The position numbers were made by a program, and so were the translations under genes. From positions 124,001 through 188,000 of the forward strand of contig JAJRSE010000002.1 in assembly GCA_024278955.1 (NCBI GenBank): 64,000 bases of DNA, in the 5' to 3' direction. The DNA is from Planctomycetota bacterium (GTDB taxonomy: Bacteria; Planctomycetota; Planctomycetia; Pirellulales; Lacipirellulaceae). Under the pieces are notes generated by a model. It was not told the origin of the DNA, did not search any database, and worked only from the letters and a program-made list of their open reading frames with translations. Positions 9,701-16,923 of this stretch are shown one piece after another; position 1 is the stretch's first letter; every line of letters begins with the position of its first letter.

Positions 9701-9858
9701 GCCGAAAGGCCTGTGAGAGCAGCCTGTTGGCTCTTAAGGTCTACCGTACGGCTTGTTAAAATATCGCGAGGCCGCGACGCGACACCGATCAATTGATCAA
9801 CCGTGTCGGTAATCGGCAGCCCGGTAATCAAACCAATGTTCGAGGTGATTCGGCCCAT
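6736..9858 (-). CDS. fliD: Flagellar filament cap protein FliD, repeat-expanded
   Basis: A 1040-residue protein, about twice the length of enterobacterial FliD. The N-terminus MGRITSNIGLITGLP is a clear FliD D0 start, and the C-terminus carries the heptad-rich cap segment (about residues 960-1025) that joins hook-associated protein to filament. Between about residues 147 and 680 lie five successive repeats of roughly 90-100 residues of the flagellin hook-IN type, each with a pattern like IRITDxNG...IDL...TIxDVIDxIN...GIxLxDTxGG...DLGLT. FliD caps the filament tip and folds exported flagellin. It lies between fliC and fliS. A candidate sigma-28 promoter lies about 110 bp upstream. Confidence 0.95.
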   Translation of the reverse strand: MGRITSNIGLITGLPITDTVDQLIGVASRPRDILTSRTVDLKSQQAALTGLSARLQALKFDLSKLNVADPFQARAVSSQDETLLTVALAAGGKPPIGDVSVRPVQTASSQQLISQRFSSLDDIQSSGVLSFGFGGFVDQGISLDDLNSGAGVSRGQIRITDLNGTSAVIDLSFARTIDEVLDTINANTEINVVASADGDAITLTDNVGGVSTLTVQEVAGGATAADLGLSGISTTSSSVTGADLFTLYTGSQLTKLNDGNGVQIRDSVDDLQFDFIDDTTLTLDLAGSTSLGDVIDKINALDPAKLTASISADGNGIDLVDLTGGAETFSVSSIGTGTAAEDLGLTETAVAGNIGGRRLVSGLRDTLLSSLRGGQGVGVLGDIDITDRQGTGPVTIDLSTAETLDDLVDLINASGSNVTASINEARNGITIADTSGGTGTLVVADSGVTTTATALGITNATSVASVNSGTLGRQTLSESTLLSSLNGGSGIDPSDIRITDTNGVSTAIDLNTLGSEAKTIGDVIDAINLATTSGNVGITARINDTGDGILLIDTALGSGSLGVQDVGGTLAKDLNLTRENTTQVIDSQSTVVIDGTNSFRVDLSDLDGNSTAISLASLNNGAGIDFGDFKITDSSEKVLALDLDGADSGITTVGQLIDRINELATVNGVGVTASLNSSETGIRLTDTAGGSEKLTVENVGNSTTATDLKIEGVATTTTIDGVGLFSDQSASQGVLNTIATRINDLDAGVTASTFFDGVGYRLSISVDDSGSANEIFLDAGATGFSFTETSKARDSLLVLGEGELAGSGILVSSTTNTFEEVINGVDITIVAGSESAVNVSVVATDEDFLSVVEGFIDSYNAIQGQLADLTSFNENDLTTGLLFGTNEALRVETSLSRLATDRYLGVGSFSSLEQIGISVDDKGELVLDKTKLKAAFADDAVGLQTFFGDSSNGVAAKFNEAIEQLSGADNGLLKNRSDALQSTIDSNETRIENFNDSLDRQRERLLLQFFQLEQVISGLQQSQTALNSLSPIAPLVSARR

Positions 9859-9965
9859 GGCATCTATCGCGTTTTACGAGATATTGGCAAAGTTACGTGT
9901 ATGCAAGTGTAGGTCGCCGTTAAGGCGCAAAACGTCCGTATTTTAGGTGGTCGACCTTATCGAAT

Positions 9966-9994
9966 ATATCGGTCAGCGAGAGTTGCTAGCTTTA
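9966..9994 (-). promoter_or_regulatory. Candidate sigma-28 promoter for fliD
   Basis: On the minus strand TAAA (9991-9994) is followed after 17 nt by ACCGATAT (9966-9973). The flagellar sigma-28 consensus is TAAA, 15 nt, GCCGATAA, so six of eight -10 positions match but the spacer is 2 nt too long. Transcription would start about 100 bp before the fliD ATG. This rests on motif reading only. Confidence 0.3.
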
Positions 9995-10107
9995 ACCCCC
10001 TAGGAAATGTTCTCGAAAAGGTTCACCGATAGCCGGAGGCACACCTGCCTCCGAATTGCTCAGACCGCGTAGCGGTCCGCCGGTTGCATTGAATGCTTGC
10101 ACAGTAA

Positions 10108-10147
10108 TACAAAAAGCCGGTCCGACCCAACAGGGCCGAACCGGCTT
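10108..10147 (-). terminator. Rho-independent terminator of fliC
   Basis: On the minus strand, 37 nt after the flagellin stop, a 15-bp GC-rich stem AAGCCGGTTCGGCCC / GGGTCGGACCGGCTT (two mismatched positions) closes a TGTT loop and is followed by a T run. Strong stem, short loop and T tract make this a convincing intrinsic terminator that separates flagellin transcription from fliD-fliS. Confidence 0.85.
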
Positions 10148-10183
10148 GTGTTTACTAACGACTAATCACTAACCCCTCTCAGA

Positions 10184-12349
10184 TTACCTGAGCAAGGCCA
10201 ACACGTTCTGTGGATTCTGGTTAGCGATCGACAGTACCGTAGTACCCGACTGCACAAGAATCTGCGACCGGGTCAACGCGGCCGATTCGGCAGCGAAGTC
10301 GGCGTCGCGGATTGAGCTCTCGGCTTCCGACAGGTTGATCAGCGTATCGTTCAAGGCGTTTTTGTTCGTCTCGAGCGTCGTTCGCTGGAATGCACCGAGT
10401 CGACCACGAAGCGAGGTGACCTGGTCGATCGCCTCTTCGACGATCTTCGCAGCCACGTCGAGGTTGGTACTCGACAAGTCCGAGCTGCCGCCCGATTGCA
10501 ATTGGAACAGCTTGCCGCTCACACCACCCAGCCGGGCCGTGTTCACACTGCCGATACCAAGGCGAGCTTGCTGGTTCGACACCACGTCGGGACCGAGTTG
10601 GAACAACGCACCACCACCGGTGATGGTAAAGCTCGAAGTTCCCGTGAAGTCGGCATCAAGCGTAGCATTGATATCGAGCGTTGCCGTGTTAATCGACAAC
10701 GCGTTGCCGTTACCCGTGGCGGACACACCATTGATGGAGGCGACGATATCGGTACCTTCATTCCGAGCATCGGTGACAAGATTCGCATCGTCGGTGATCG
10801 CAGACAGATCAACAAAAGCCGACGAGCCATAAGCAGTCGAAGTCAGGTTAAGCGTCGTGCCATCGATCGTGGCGGACACTCCGGTAGCATCACTCACCAG
10901 ATCGATACCGGTCTGGAGCTCTGCAATGGTCGTGCCGACACCAAAGCTCAGCACTTCCGAGCCATCGGTTCCGCCCAACTCGATGACCAGCTCATTGGCA
11001 AGCCCACCGGTCGTGTCGGTACCGGCAATAGTCGCACCGACGTTGGTCAAGGACGGATCAGTGTCGGTCGTCGTGTTGAACGTGGTACCAGTCGTGGTAA
11101 CCAGGGTGCTCGTGAAGTCGGTCGTGCCGATCACGGCATCAATGGCGGATTCGATATCGGCCAAGGTAACTGCCGTGTCATCATCAACACTAATTGCCAA
11201 GGTCGTACCGTCATCGACCACCGAAACTCCACCAGCACCTTCATCTGCAGTGCTGATAAAAGTGATCGTCCGGTTGAACGAGGCACCAGCGGCGGTGGCC
11301 GTAATGGTGATCGAAGCGTCTACTTCGGAGACGGCGTCGGCACCAGCGGCCAAAGCACCGGTCGCACCGATGTCGGCTATCAGAAAGGCATCGCCTGTGG
11401 TACCCGACGTCAGCGTAGCGGTCAAATCAGCACCCACGGTGGTACCTTCATCAAACGCATTGATCGCAGCAAGGGTCTGAGTAATGGTCGTCGTACCCGC
11501 TTCGATACCAATCGTCAACGTGGTGCCAGACAGGGTAGCGGTTTCAGCTCCAGCGGTCGCGGTGTCGGCGAAGGCGATCGTGATGTTACCAGCAGCTCCG
11601 TCAAGGTCACCTCCCGCATTCGCGGCAACATCAATCACTGCCGCACCCGAGGAGGCATTGGCTAGGGCAATCGAGGAACCACCTGTTTCTGTCGTTCCCG
11701 ACTGGGCAATCACCGCAGCAGCCGTCTGAAAGTCGATTAAACCATCCGAAGCAGTTACGCCTGCGACTTCAACCGGAACGGCCGAGATCGCTACCGTTGC
11801 CTGAGTCGCAGCGGTCGAAACATCGATATCGACGGCAACCGAACCAGTGGCACCCAAGTTGGCCTGGTCGATCTGCAAGTCGGAAATGTTGCTGAAGTTC
11901 GTGCCAGCGGTCGTCAGGAAGTCAAGGCTTCCGTCGAGCAGACGACGGCCTTGGAACGTCGTGGTCTGGGCGATTCGGTTCAAGGCATCCAGCGAAGAGT
12001 CAAGCTGCAACTGGTTTGCTGAGATCTGCTCGTCGGAAAGAGCACCCGTATTGGCCGATTCGGTGATCAGGCCGCGAATGTCGTTCAGTAGCGCGCTAAC
12101 CTGACCCAAAGCCGAGTCAGCCGTGGCAATCACTTGGTTCGCACGATCCGTATTGCCGATCGCACGACGGATTGCCGTGATATCGCTTCGCAAGTTTTCG
12201 CTGGCAATCAAACCGGCAGGATCATCTTTACCTGTGTTGATTCGAAGACCAGTGCTCAATCGTGTCAGAGCTTGGTTCAAGTCCGAGTTTGCTCGTCCCA
12301 ACGTGTTCTGAGCAACCAGCGAACTTACATTTGTGTTAATCCGTGTCAT
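10184..12349 (-). CDS. fliC: Flagellin
   Basis: A 721-residue flagellin, long for the family. The conserved N-terminal D0/D1 region (about 1-170) begins MTRINTNVSSLVAQNTL and contains LSTGLRINTGKDDPAGL; the C-terminal D1/D0 region (about 610-721) ends with SIANQNPQNVLALLR. The central 430 or so residues are low-complexity, very rich in Ala, Thr, Gly, Asp, and form the surface-exposed variable domains. The ATG at 12349 has a strong ribosome site (AAGGGG, 6-7 nt); an ATG further upstream at 12427 lacks homology. It is a single-gene unit with its own terminator and a long structured leader, next to csrA and fliW, which in other bacteria control flagellin translation. Confidence 0.96.
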   Translation of the reverse strand: MTRINTNVSSLVAQNTLGRANSDLNQALTRLSTGLRINTGKDDPAGLIASENLRSDITAIRRAIGNTDRANQVIATADSALGQVSALLNDIRGLITESANTGALSDEQISANQLQLDSSLDALNRIAQTTTFQGRRLLDGSLDFLTTAGTNFSNISDLQIDQANLGATGSVAVDIDVSTAATQATVAISAVPVEVAGVTASDGLIDFQTAAAVIAQSGTTETGGSSIALANASSGAAVIDVAANAGGDLDGAAGNITIAFADTATAGAETATLSGTTLTIGIEAGTTTITQTLAAINAFDEGTTVGADLTATLTSGTTGDAFLIADIGATGALAAGADAVSEVDASITITATAAGASFNRTITFISTADEGAGGVSVVDDGTTLAISVDDDTAVTLADIESAIDAVIGTTDFTSTLVTTTGTTFNTTTDTDPSLTNVGATIAGTDTTGGLANELVIELGGTDGSEVLSFGVGTTIAELQTGIDLVSDATGVSATIDGTTLNLTSTAYGSSAFVDLSAITDDANLVTDARNEGTDIVASINGVSATGNGNALSINTATLDINATLDADFTGTSSFTITGGGALFQLGPDVVSNQQARLGIGSVNTARLGGVSGKLFQLQSGGSSDLSSTNLDVAAKIVEEAIDQVTSLRGRLGAFQRTTLETNKNALNDTLINLSEAESSIRDADFAAESAALTRSQILVQSGTTVLSIANQNPQNVLALLR

Positions 12350-12401
12350 TTTCAAACACCCCTTGTTAAAAAACCAGTTTTCTACGGAAGACCGGATCTG
12401 G

Positions 12402-12417
12402 GGAGTCAGATGACTCC
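12402..12417. promoter_or_regulatory. Palindrome in the flagellin leader
   Basis: Perfect inverted repeat GGAGTCA-GA-TGACTCC, extended by partly paired CCGG on both sides. It lies 53 bp upstream of the flagellin start codon, so in the mRNA it would be a stable stem with a GGA near its base. It could be a protein operator or an RNA control element; the sequence alone does not decide. Confidence 0.45.
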
Positions 12418-12546
12418 GGCCATTCACTTATAACCACACGGCGCCGAGGGCACTTGCCTCGCAATCTTATTTCACCGTTGCCAATCTAGGCAGACAATCC
12501 TCGGCATCCATTTCGCCCTGTCCATGTTTTTGGTCGTTCGGACCTC

Positions 12547-12577
12547 ATCAACTCTAGGTCGAACAATCAACTCTAGG
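12547..12577. repeat. 12-bp direct repeat upstream of fliC
   Basis: ATCAACTCTAGG occurs at 12547-12558 and again at 12566-12577, 19 bp apart, close to two helical turns. An imperfect inverted repeat GTTCGGACCT/AGGTCGAAC overlaps the first copy. The arrangement looks like a regulator-binding site, downstream of the candidate promoter. Confidence 0.4.
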
Positions 12578-12641
12578 ACAGTTACCGTGCAGTGCGCGCC
12601 CTTTGGGCACAAACTTCCGGTGGCAGACCGTCTAAGGGCAA

Positions 12642-12669
12642 GTATCGACCAGGTAAAATGGGGCCTTTA
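12642..12669 (-). promoter_or_regulatory. Candidate sigma-28 promoter for fliC
   Basis: On the minus strand TAAA (12666-12669) and GTCGATAC (12642-12649) are 16 nt apart, close to the sigma-28 pattern TAAA-15-GCCGATAA with six of eight -10 positions matching. Flagellin genes are classically transcribed by sigma-28. It implies a leader of nearly 290 nt. Confidence 0.4.
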
Positions 12670-12828
12670 AGTCGAGCGCCGCTTTTTCACGCTATTTTTG
12701 CTAGCTGTGCGAAATCGAAACCTTTAATCGCTATCAACCGCAAAGTCCGCAGCCAGCTAGGGGGAAACGTGCGACTTGGGGACTGTCGCAAGGGGCTGCA
12801 TAGAAAAGAATATTTTTCAGAATAATCG

Positions 12829-13068
12829 CTAAGACTTCTCACCAGCTTCGGCATTGGGACCGAGCAGCCGAGCATCGTCAGGCTTCAAGAGAGCCGCCTG
12901 ACGGTTCTCGCGCTGGATGGCTTCGTAAACTTCTTGACGATGGACCGAAATTTCTTTTGGGGCTTGGATCCCGAGCTTCACCTTATCCCCGCGCACATCC
13001 ACGACGGTTATGACGACATTGTCGCCTATGATAATGCTCTGGTCGCGCTGTCTCGACAGAACCAACAT
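12829..13068 (-). CDS. csrA: Translational regulator CsrA
   Basis: A 79-residue CsrA with the canonical start [20 protein letters not shown] and the RNA-binding segment [19 protein letters not shown] (Arg-containing C-terminal strand). CsrA dimers bind GGA motifs in mRNA leaders and block translation. ATG 13068 was chosen over a GTG three bases upstream because GGAG then lies at 6 nt spacing. The C-terminal tail (about residues 58-79) is longer than in E. coli, as is common in FliW-containing bacteria. It follows fliW in the same direction, 129 bp apart, and precedes fliC, so CsrA-FliW-flagellin feedback is the likely function. Confidence 0.96.
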   Translation of the reverse strand: MLVLSRQRDQSIIIGDNVVITVVDVRGDKVKLGIQAPKEISVHRQEVYEAIQRENRQAALLKPDDARLLGPNAEAGEKS

Positions 13069-13197
13069 CACGCACTCCTAGCCACTTGCGGGCAAACACC
13101 TTCCCCTAATGGGGGAAAGTGATTCTAAGTTGTTTGGTATTAGGAATAATTTTTTCGCTCTCCGGCACGTCGGCCAGAGAGATATCATCTGATTCAA

Positions 13198-13638
13198 TTA
13201 TGCGGTACGACGCAGGGAAATCGCTTGGGTAGCCAACGGGTAACGCACCGGGTAGGTGTCTTTCGCAACGACCTGACATCCACGTCGCTGCTGGACATTG
13301 ATCACAAGCGGTGCCCGGAGGTTGAGCGTCAAATCGCTTTCCTGGCGGCTGGCAATCACGACGACTTCGGCATCGTGGATGGTCGTTAGCTCAAGAAGCC
13401 GCAACTCATCGCGATCGACACGCAACTGGTAGTCGGAGACAAACCGCCGAGGGCTGACAACGCCTAAAGCGATATGCCCGTGCTCGATACTCTGCAACCA
13501 GCCGAGGGCCGAGTTTTCGGAGTCGGTAAGCACAACCCAACGAAAACAGTCCTCAAGCCCAATCAGCCCTTGAGGAAAGAACAATTCGTCTTGCGATGGA
13601 ACCGAGAGCGTCCCAAATCGTGTCGTATGTACATCCAT
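13198..13638 (-). CDS. fliW: Flagellar assembly factor FliW
   Basis: A 146-residue protein matching FliW in length and sequence: N-terminal TTRFGTLSVPSQDELFFPQGLIGLE and later SDLTLNLRAPLVIN, both typical. FliW binds CsrA allosterically and releases the flagellin mRNA from repression; free flagellin competes for FliW, which couples flagellin supply to export. It lies directly upstream of csrA on the same strand, the usual arrangement. About 250 bp separate it from the flgL end. Confidence 0.94.
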   Translation of the reverse strand: MDVHTTRFGTLSVPSQDELFFPQGLIGLEDCFRWVVLTDSENSALGWLQSIEHGHIALGVVSPRRFVSDYQLRVDRDELRLLELTTIHDAEVVVIASRQESDLTLNLRAPLVINVQQRRGCQVVAKDTYPVRYPLATQAISLRRTA

Positions 13639-13888
13639 TTTGCCAACCCACGCCTTCCTTGACTAAAACAGCCTCATCCATTCTGAAGCTACTTTTCCCC
13701 TGAGCCGCAGCCGTTTTGCTTACGCCTCAGCTAATCCGGTTCGCTCACCTGACACGGGGACGACCGGCTTAATGGGTACTATCGTCGAAGCAAGGATAGG
13801 AAAGCCAGGAAAAATGGCTAAGAACATGCGATCTAAGCAGAAAGCGTGCCAAAAGCCTTCAAGCAATGCCGGTAAAACCGTCGCTAGC

Positions 13889-15403
13889 TCAAAGGAAATT
13901 GAGCAACGAGAGCTGTAAAATATTCGCCGACGAGCGAAGTGAAGCTTCCAAAGAAATTTGCCGGGCTGTGAGCTGCGAGATGGCCTCGATCAGATCAACG
14001 TCGATTTCGTCCGAAAGAGCCGCGCGAAGCTGTATTTCTTCCGCCTGCAAAGTCTGTTGCGACTGCAAGAGCCCCAGAGTGCGGGCGCCAACCTCTGCCC
14101 GGGCAAATGTCACCTGGCTAATATCAGAATCGACCTTAGCAAGCGCCCGTTCAATGGCGTTGATGTCGTTGTTTGTCAGAGCATCTCGCAGACGAATCAG
14201 AGTGTTGAAAACACTGTCGGTTTCAAGATAGTTACGATCGGTACCCGTAAGAACGCTCGAAGTGCTGACGTTCTGCGGTTCTCCCTTCGAGATAAGCCCT
14301 AGGAATTCAGCTGCTTGGCTCCCTTCCGCTTTGGTCACGGTCAAGGAACCTCCGCCACCGGTGGTATCAACTAGCTCAATACCATTGCCACTCGCAGCAA
14401 GCCTGGCTGTTATGTTGATTGCACCCGAGGCGCTGTTGATCGCCGTAAGAACATCGCCGACGGTTTTCGCCGCACTCAAATCCACCCCAAAGGTTTGGCC
14501 ATCGCGTGCGGTAATGGTGAAATCAACATAGTCGGAATTGTTGCCGGTAAGCGTGCCCGAGCCCGCGCTCGCTTCAGTTTGACCAGCCGGAACAAGGCCA
14601 AGATACTGAGCCACAGGACTTTGCTGGACCGTTAAATCAAAGGTGCCCCCAGCCGCATCGACTAATTCGATCGCGGTTCCGTCGGAAGTTAGCTGGGCGG
14701 TAACGCTACCTGTAGTCACCGCGTTGATCGACGTCACAATCTCGCCAAGGCTTGTCACGCCGCTTAAATCGATCTGAAAAGTTTCAAGAGTCGGGCCAAG
14801 TGTTGAGCTGATCGTCAGATCGGTGCCGGTATTGGTCGGCAGGTCAAAACCTCCCAAGGTCGGCACGCCGACGCCATAATTGAAATCGCTGAGCCGCGTC
14901 TCCGTCGTGTAGGTGCGAATACCAAGTTGAGTCGCGGTCGTTCCGCCGTCGATTTCCCCAATCTGGAAATCCTGCCCACTCAATCGCGAACGGACGTTGA
15001 TGCCGGTTCCTGCGGCGTTGACTTCGGCCAGCAGTCCCGCCTCGGAGTTGTTGAGAACATTCAATAAATCTTCAACGGTTTCGGCGTCATCAAAAGAGAT
15101 ATCGTAGGTCTGGCCGCCATTAACAACGCGTATCCCCGAAGCTTGATCCAGCGAGGCTCCTGCGCCTCCGCTTGTCATAGCCGTGCTGTTGAGCGCCACC
15201 TTGCCGGTACCCGCTTGGCTAAACGAAGCCGTATCCGAGGGATCGAGCTTCGCAGAAAAAGTCCCTTCGGCATTGATCGCAGCCACGACCTGATTGGCAT
15301 CGGAGTTGGTAGGATCAATCCTGAGGTAAAGCGTTTTCGCCTCTCCGCCGCTGTTCCCCGTGTTGCCTGTGACCCCGCCATCGACGGTCGCGGTAGGAAT
15401 CAA
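13889..15403 (-). CDS. flgL: FlgL hook-filament junction protein, C-terminal part (downstream of an in-frame TAG)
   Basis: This open frame continues in exactly the same frame as the 15407-16843 frame after a single TAG codon (15407-15409) and one Ala codon. Its 504 residues carry further hook-IN-type repeats (for example FTITARDGQTFGVDL) and, at the end, the conserved FlgL/flagellin D0-D1 C-terminal helices with ARAEVGARTLGLLQSQQ and ISLEASLRSSANILQLSLLNFL. A TTG at 15403 could start translation, but no well-placed ribosome site precedes it. The fragment alone lacks the N-terminal helix that pairs with its C-terminal helix in the filament. It is either half of a nonsense-mutated gene, a sequencing error, or the readthrough part of one protein. 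Confidence 0.8.
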   Translation of the reverse strand: MIPTATVDGGVTGNTGNSGGEAKTLYLRIDPTNSDANQVVAAINAEGTFSAKLDPSDTASFSQAGTGKVALNSTAMTSGGAGASLDQASGIRVVNGGQTYDISFDDAETVEDLLNVLNNSEAGLLAEVNAAGTGINVRSRLSGQDFQIGEIDGGTTATQLGIRTYTTETRLSDFNYGVGVPTLGGFDLPTNTGTDLTISSTLGPTLETFQIDLSGVTSLGEIVTSINAVTTGSVTAQLTSDGTAIELVDAAGGTFDLTVQQSPVAQYLGLVPAGQTEASAGSGTLTGNNSDYVDFTITARDGQTFGVDLSAAKTVGDVLTAINSASGAINITARLAASGNGIELVDTTGGGGSLTVTKAEGSQAAEFLGLISKGEPQNVSTSSVLTGTDRNYLETDSVFNTLIRLRDALTNNDINAIERALAKVDSDISQVTFARAEVGARTLGLLQSQQTLQAEEIQLRAALSDEIDVDLIEAISQLTARQISLEASLRSSANILQLSLLNFL

Positions 15404-15406
15404 AGC

Positions 15407-16843
15407 CTACTCAGCGCTACCATCAAAAGCCGCAGAAAAAGTGCCGTCCGAGTTGATCTCATCAATGACGGTTTGCACGGTCGTCTCGCCGTTGTCGTCG
15501 ACCGTGATGGTGAGCACTTTGCTACCAGCGTTATAGGCGACCGTTGCCACATCGCCCAAGTTGCTGGCGCTGTTGACGACTTGAATCGAAACATTGTTAA
15601 GGCTCACCCCTACGGTTGCCCCAGTCAGAATCAAATCGTTTCCGACGCCCGTGAATGTCAATGCCGCGGTAGCCGCTTGGGCATTGGCATTGTAAGAAGC
15701 CACTTCGTTGCCAGCAGTCAGACCGGGATTTGCACGTAGTAAGCTGTCATCGACAAACTGAACCGTGACGCCGTCAAGCGCCGAGCCATTGTTGCTCGAC
15801 TCGAGCAGAATGTCGGCATTGTCGTTGCTGATTCCTGACTCAATGACGGCACGAGCTTTGGTACCCAGCACTTCGTCGAGGCGGGTGGTTTTCAAGAGAA
15901 TCGGGTCGAGATCGCCGCCCACTTTGGTCAGTGTGCCTGCCAGCTCAAGAATATCGAGCTCGCGTGCCGTGGTGCCATTACCAACTTCCGAGATAATGAT
16001 GCTGCCTGAATCGAGCGCAAGCGATAAGCCGTTGCCCGTAACCGCGACTTCGACCGTTCGCCCCTCGGGAGGATTTTCTTCGATCAGCCGTACCACATCG
16101 CCAATAGTGCGGGCACCGCTAAGGTCGATAATCGAAATCTTGTCGCCATCAGAAATCGAGATCGCACCTCCAGGAGAAATCCCACGACCCCCGCGCAGAC
16201 TACTAAGGCGTGTTTCAGAGTTTAATTGCGGGTTGACGTCCACACTGCCTTCGACCGCAGCAGAGATGCCTCCAAAAACGTCCTGACCCGAAGCATTGGT
16301 CGCAAACAGCACTCCAAGATCCGAATAGTTTTGGATCGAACGATCATCGCCATTGTAGGAGACGCTCTCGCCATCGAACGTATACGGCTGCTGGCTCGCT
16401 TGGGAACCGGCAAAGAGATACCGACCACGAAACTGCCGGTTGGCAATACCGACTAACGATTCAAGAAAATTGTTCACTTGAACAATCACGGCCTCGCGAT
16501 CTTCCTGAGTTGCACTCGTACCAGCAACGCCAAGGGTCGCACCCTTGAGATCTGCCAACTCCTTCGAGACGTTAGCAATTGCAGAGTCGGTCGCCCCAAG
16601 AAAAGATTGACCACCCTGGATATTGGTATCGAGTTGCGACTTTCGCTCGAGCAGCCTTTGCAAGGCGATCGCCCGCAGCGCGGCCGGAGCATCTTCGCTA
16701 GGCAGCGAGATGCGCCGCCCTGTGCTGATTTGCTCTTGCAAACGGAATAAATCAAGCTGATCGGTTTGATACTGCTGCGTCAGACGTTGACGTAACAACA
16801 GTCCGCTTACGCGAGTAGTCGGAAGTGGAACGATGTTAGACAT
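15407..16843 (-). CDS. flgL: FlgL hook-filament junction protein, N-terminal part (ends at in-frame TAG)
   Basis: The 478 residues begin MSNIVPLPTTRVSGLLLRQR and contain the FlgL N-terminal block LQEQISTGRRISLPSEDAPA, coiled D1 helices and the GRYLFAGSQ segment typical of FlgL. Then come repeat domains such as ISISDGDKISIIDLSGARTIGDVV. The frame ends in a TAG inside a repeat that resumes, in frame, immediately afterwards (FDGSAE, stop, then ALIPTATVDGG). An intact protein would be about 984 residues, in keeping with the enlarged FliD in this cluster. FlgL is HAP3, the adaptor between FlgK and the filament. It directly follows flgK on the same strand. Confidence 0.88.
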   Translation of the reverse strand: MSNIVPLPTTRVSGLLLRQRLTQQYQTDQLDLFRLQEQISTGRRISLPSEDAPAALRAIALQRLLERKSQLDTNIQGGQSFLGATDSAIANVSKELADLKGATLGVAGTSATQEDREAVIVQVNNFLESLVGIANRQFRGRYLFAGSQASQQPYTFDGESVSYNGDDRSIQNYSDLGVLFATNASGQDVFGGISAAVEGSVDVNPQLNSETRLSSLRGGRGISPGGAISISDGDKISIIDLSGARTIGDVVRLIEENPPEGRTVEVAVTGNGLSLALDSGSIIISEVGNGTTARELDILELAGTLTKVGGDLDPILLKTTRLDEVLGTKARAVIESGISNDNADILLESSNNGSALDGVTVQFVDDSLLRANPGLTAGNEVASYNANAQAATAALTFTGVGNDLILTGATVGVSLNNVSIQVVNSASNLGDVATVAYNAGSKVLTITVDDNGETTVQTVIDEINSDGTFSAAFDGSAE

Positions 16844-16923
16844 GAATTAGTTTTGAGTTATGAGTTCCGAGTTACGAGAGGGCTTGAAATCCTGCGATTC
16901 ATAACTAGCGACTTGCGACTCAC

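Larger units (their letters stand above)
9859..10183. other. fliC-fliD intergenic region
   Basis: This 325-bp stretch has the fliC terminator (10108-10147), two small hairpins (CGGAGGCA/TGCCTCCG at 10034-10053 and GACCGC/GCGGTC at 10063-10077) and a candidate sigma-28 promoter for fliD. No open frame or RNA gene was recognised. Confidence 0.6.
12350..12828. other. Flagellin 5' leader and promoter region
   Basis: This 479-bp region between csrA and fliC has no plausible gene. It contains a candidate sigma-28 promoter (12642-12669), a 12-bp direct repeat (12547-12577), a strong 16-bp palindrome (12402-12417) and several GGA triplets of the kind CsrA binds. The predicted leader mRNA would be close to 290 nt. 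Confidence 0.6.

Noticed and set aside
10496..11665. A 389-codon plus-strand frame
   Set aside because: It is the antisense of the low-complexity middle of flagellin; composition is Arg/Gly/Thr-rich with no known motif.
12361..12600. Sigma-54 site upstream of fliC
   Set aside because: TTGGCA and TTGC occur but with 18 nt between GG and GC instead of 10.
15407..15409. Genome-wide recoding of TAG
   Set aside because: Several well-supported genes here (trxA, rpmG and the kinase) end in TAG, so it works as a normal stop.
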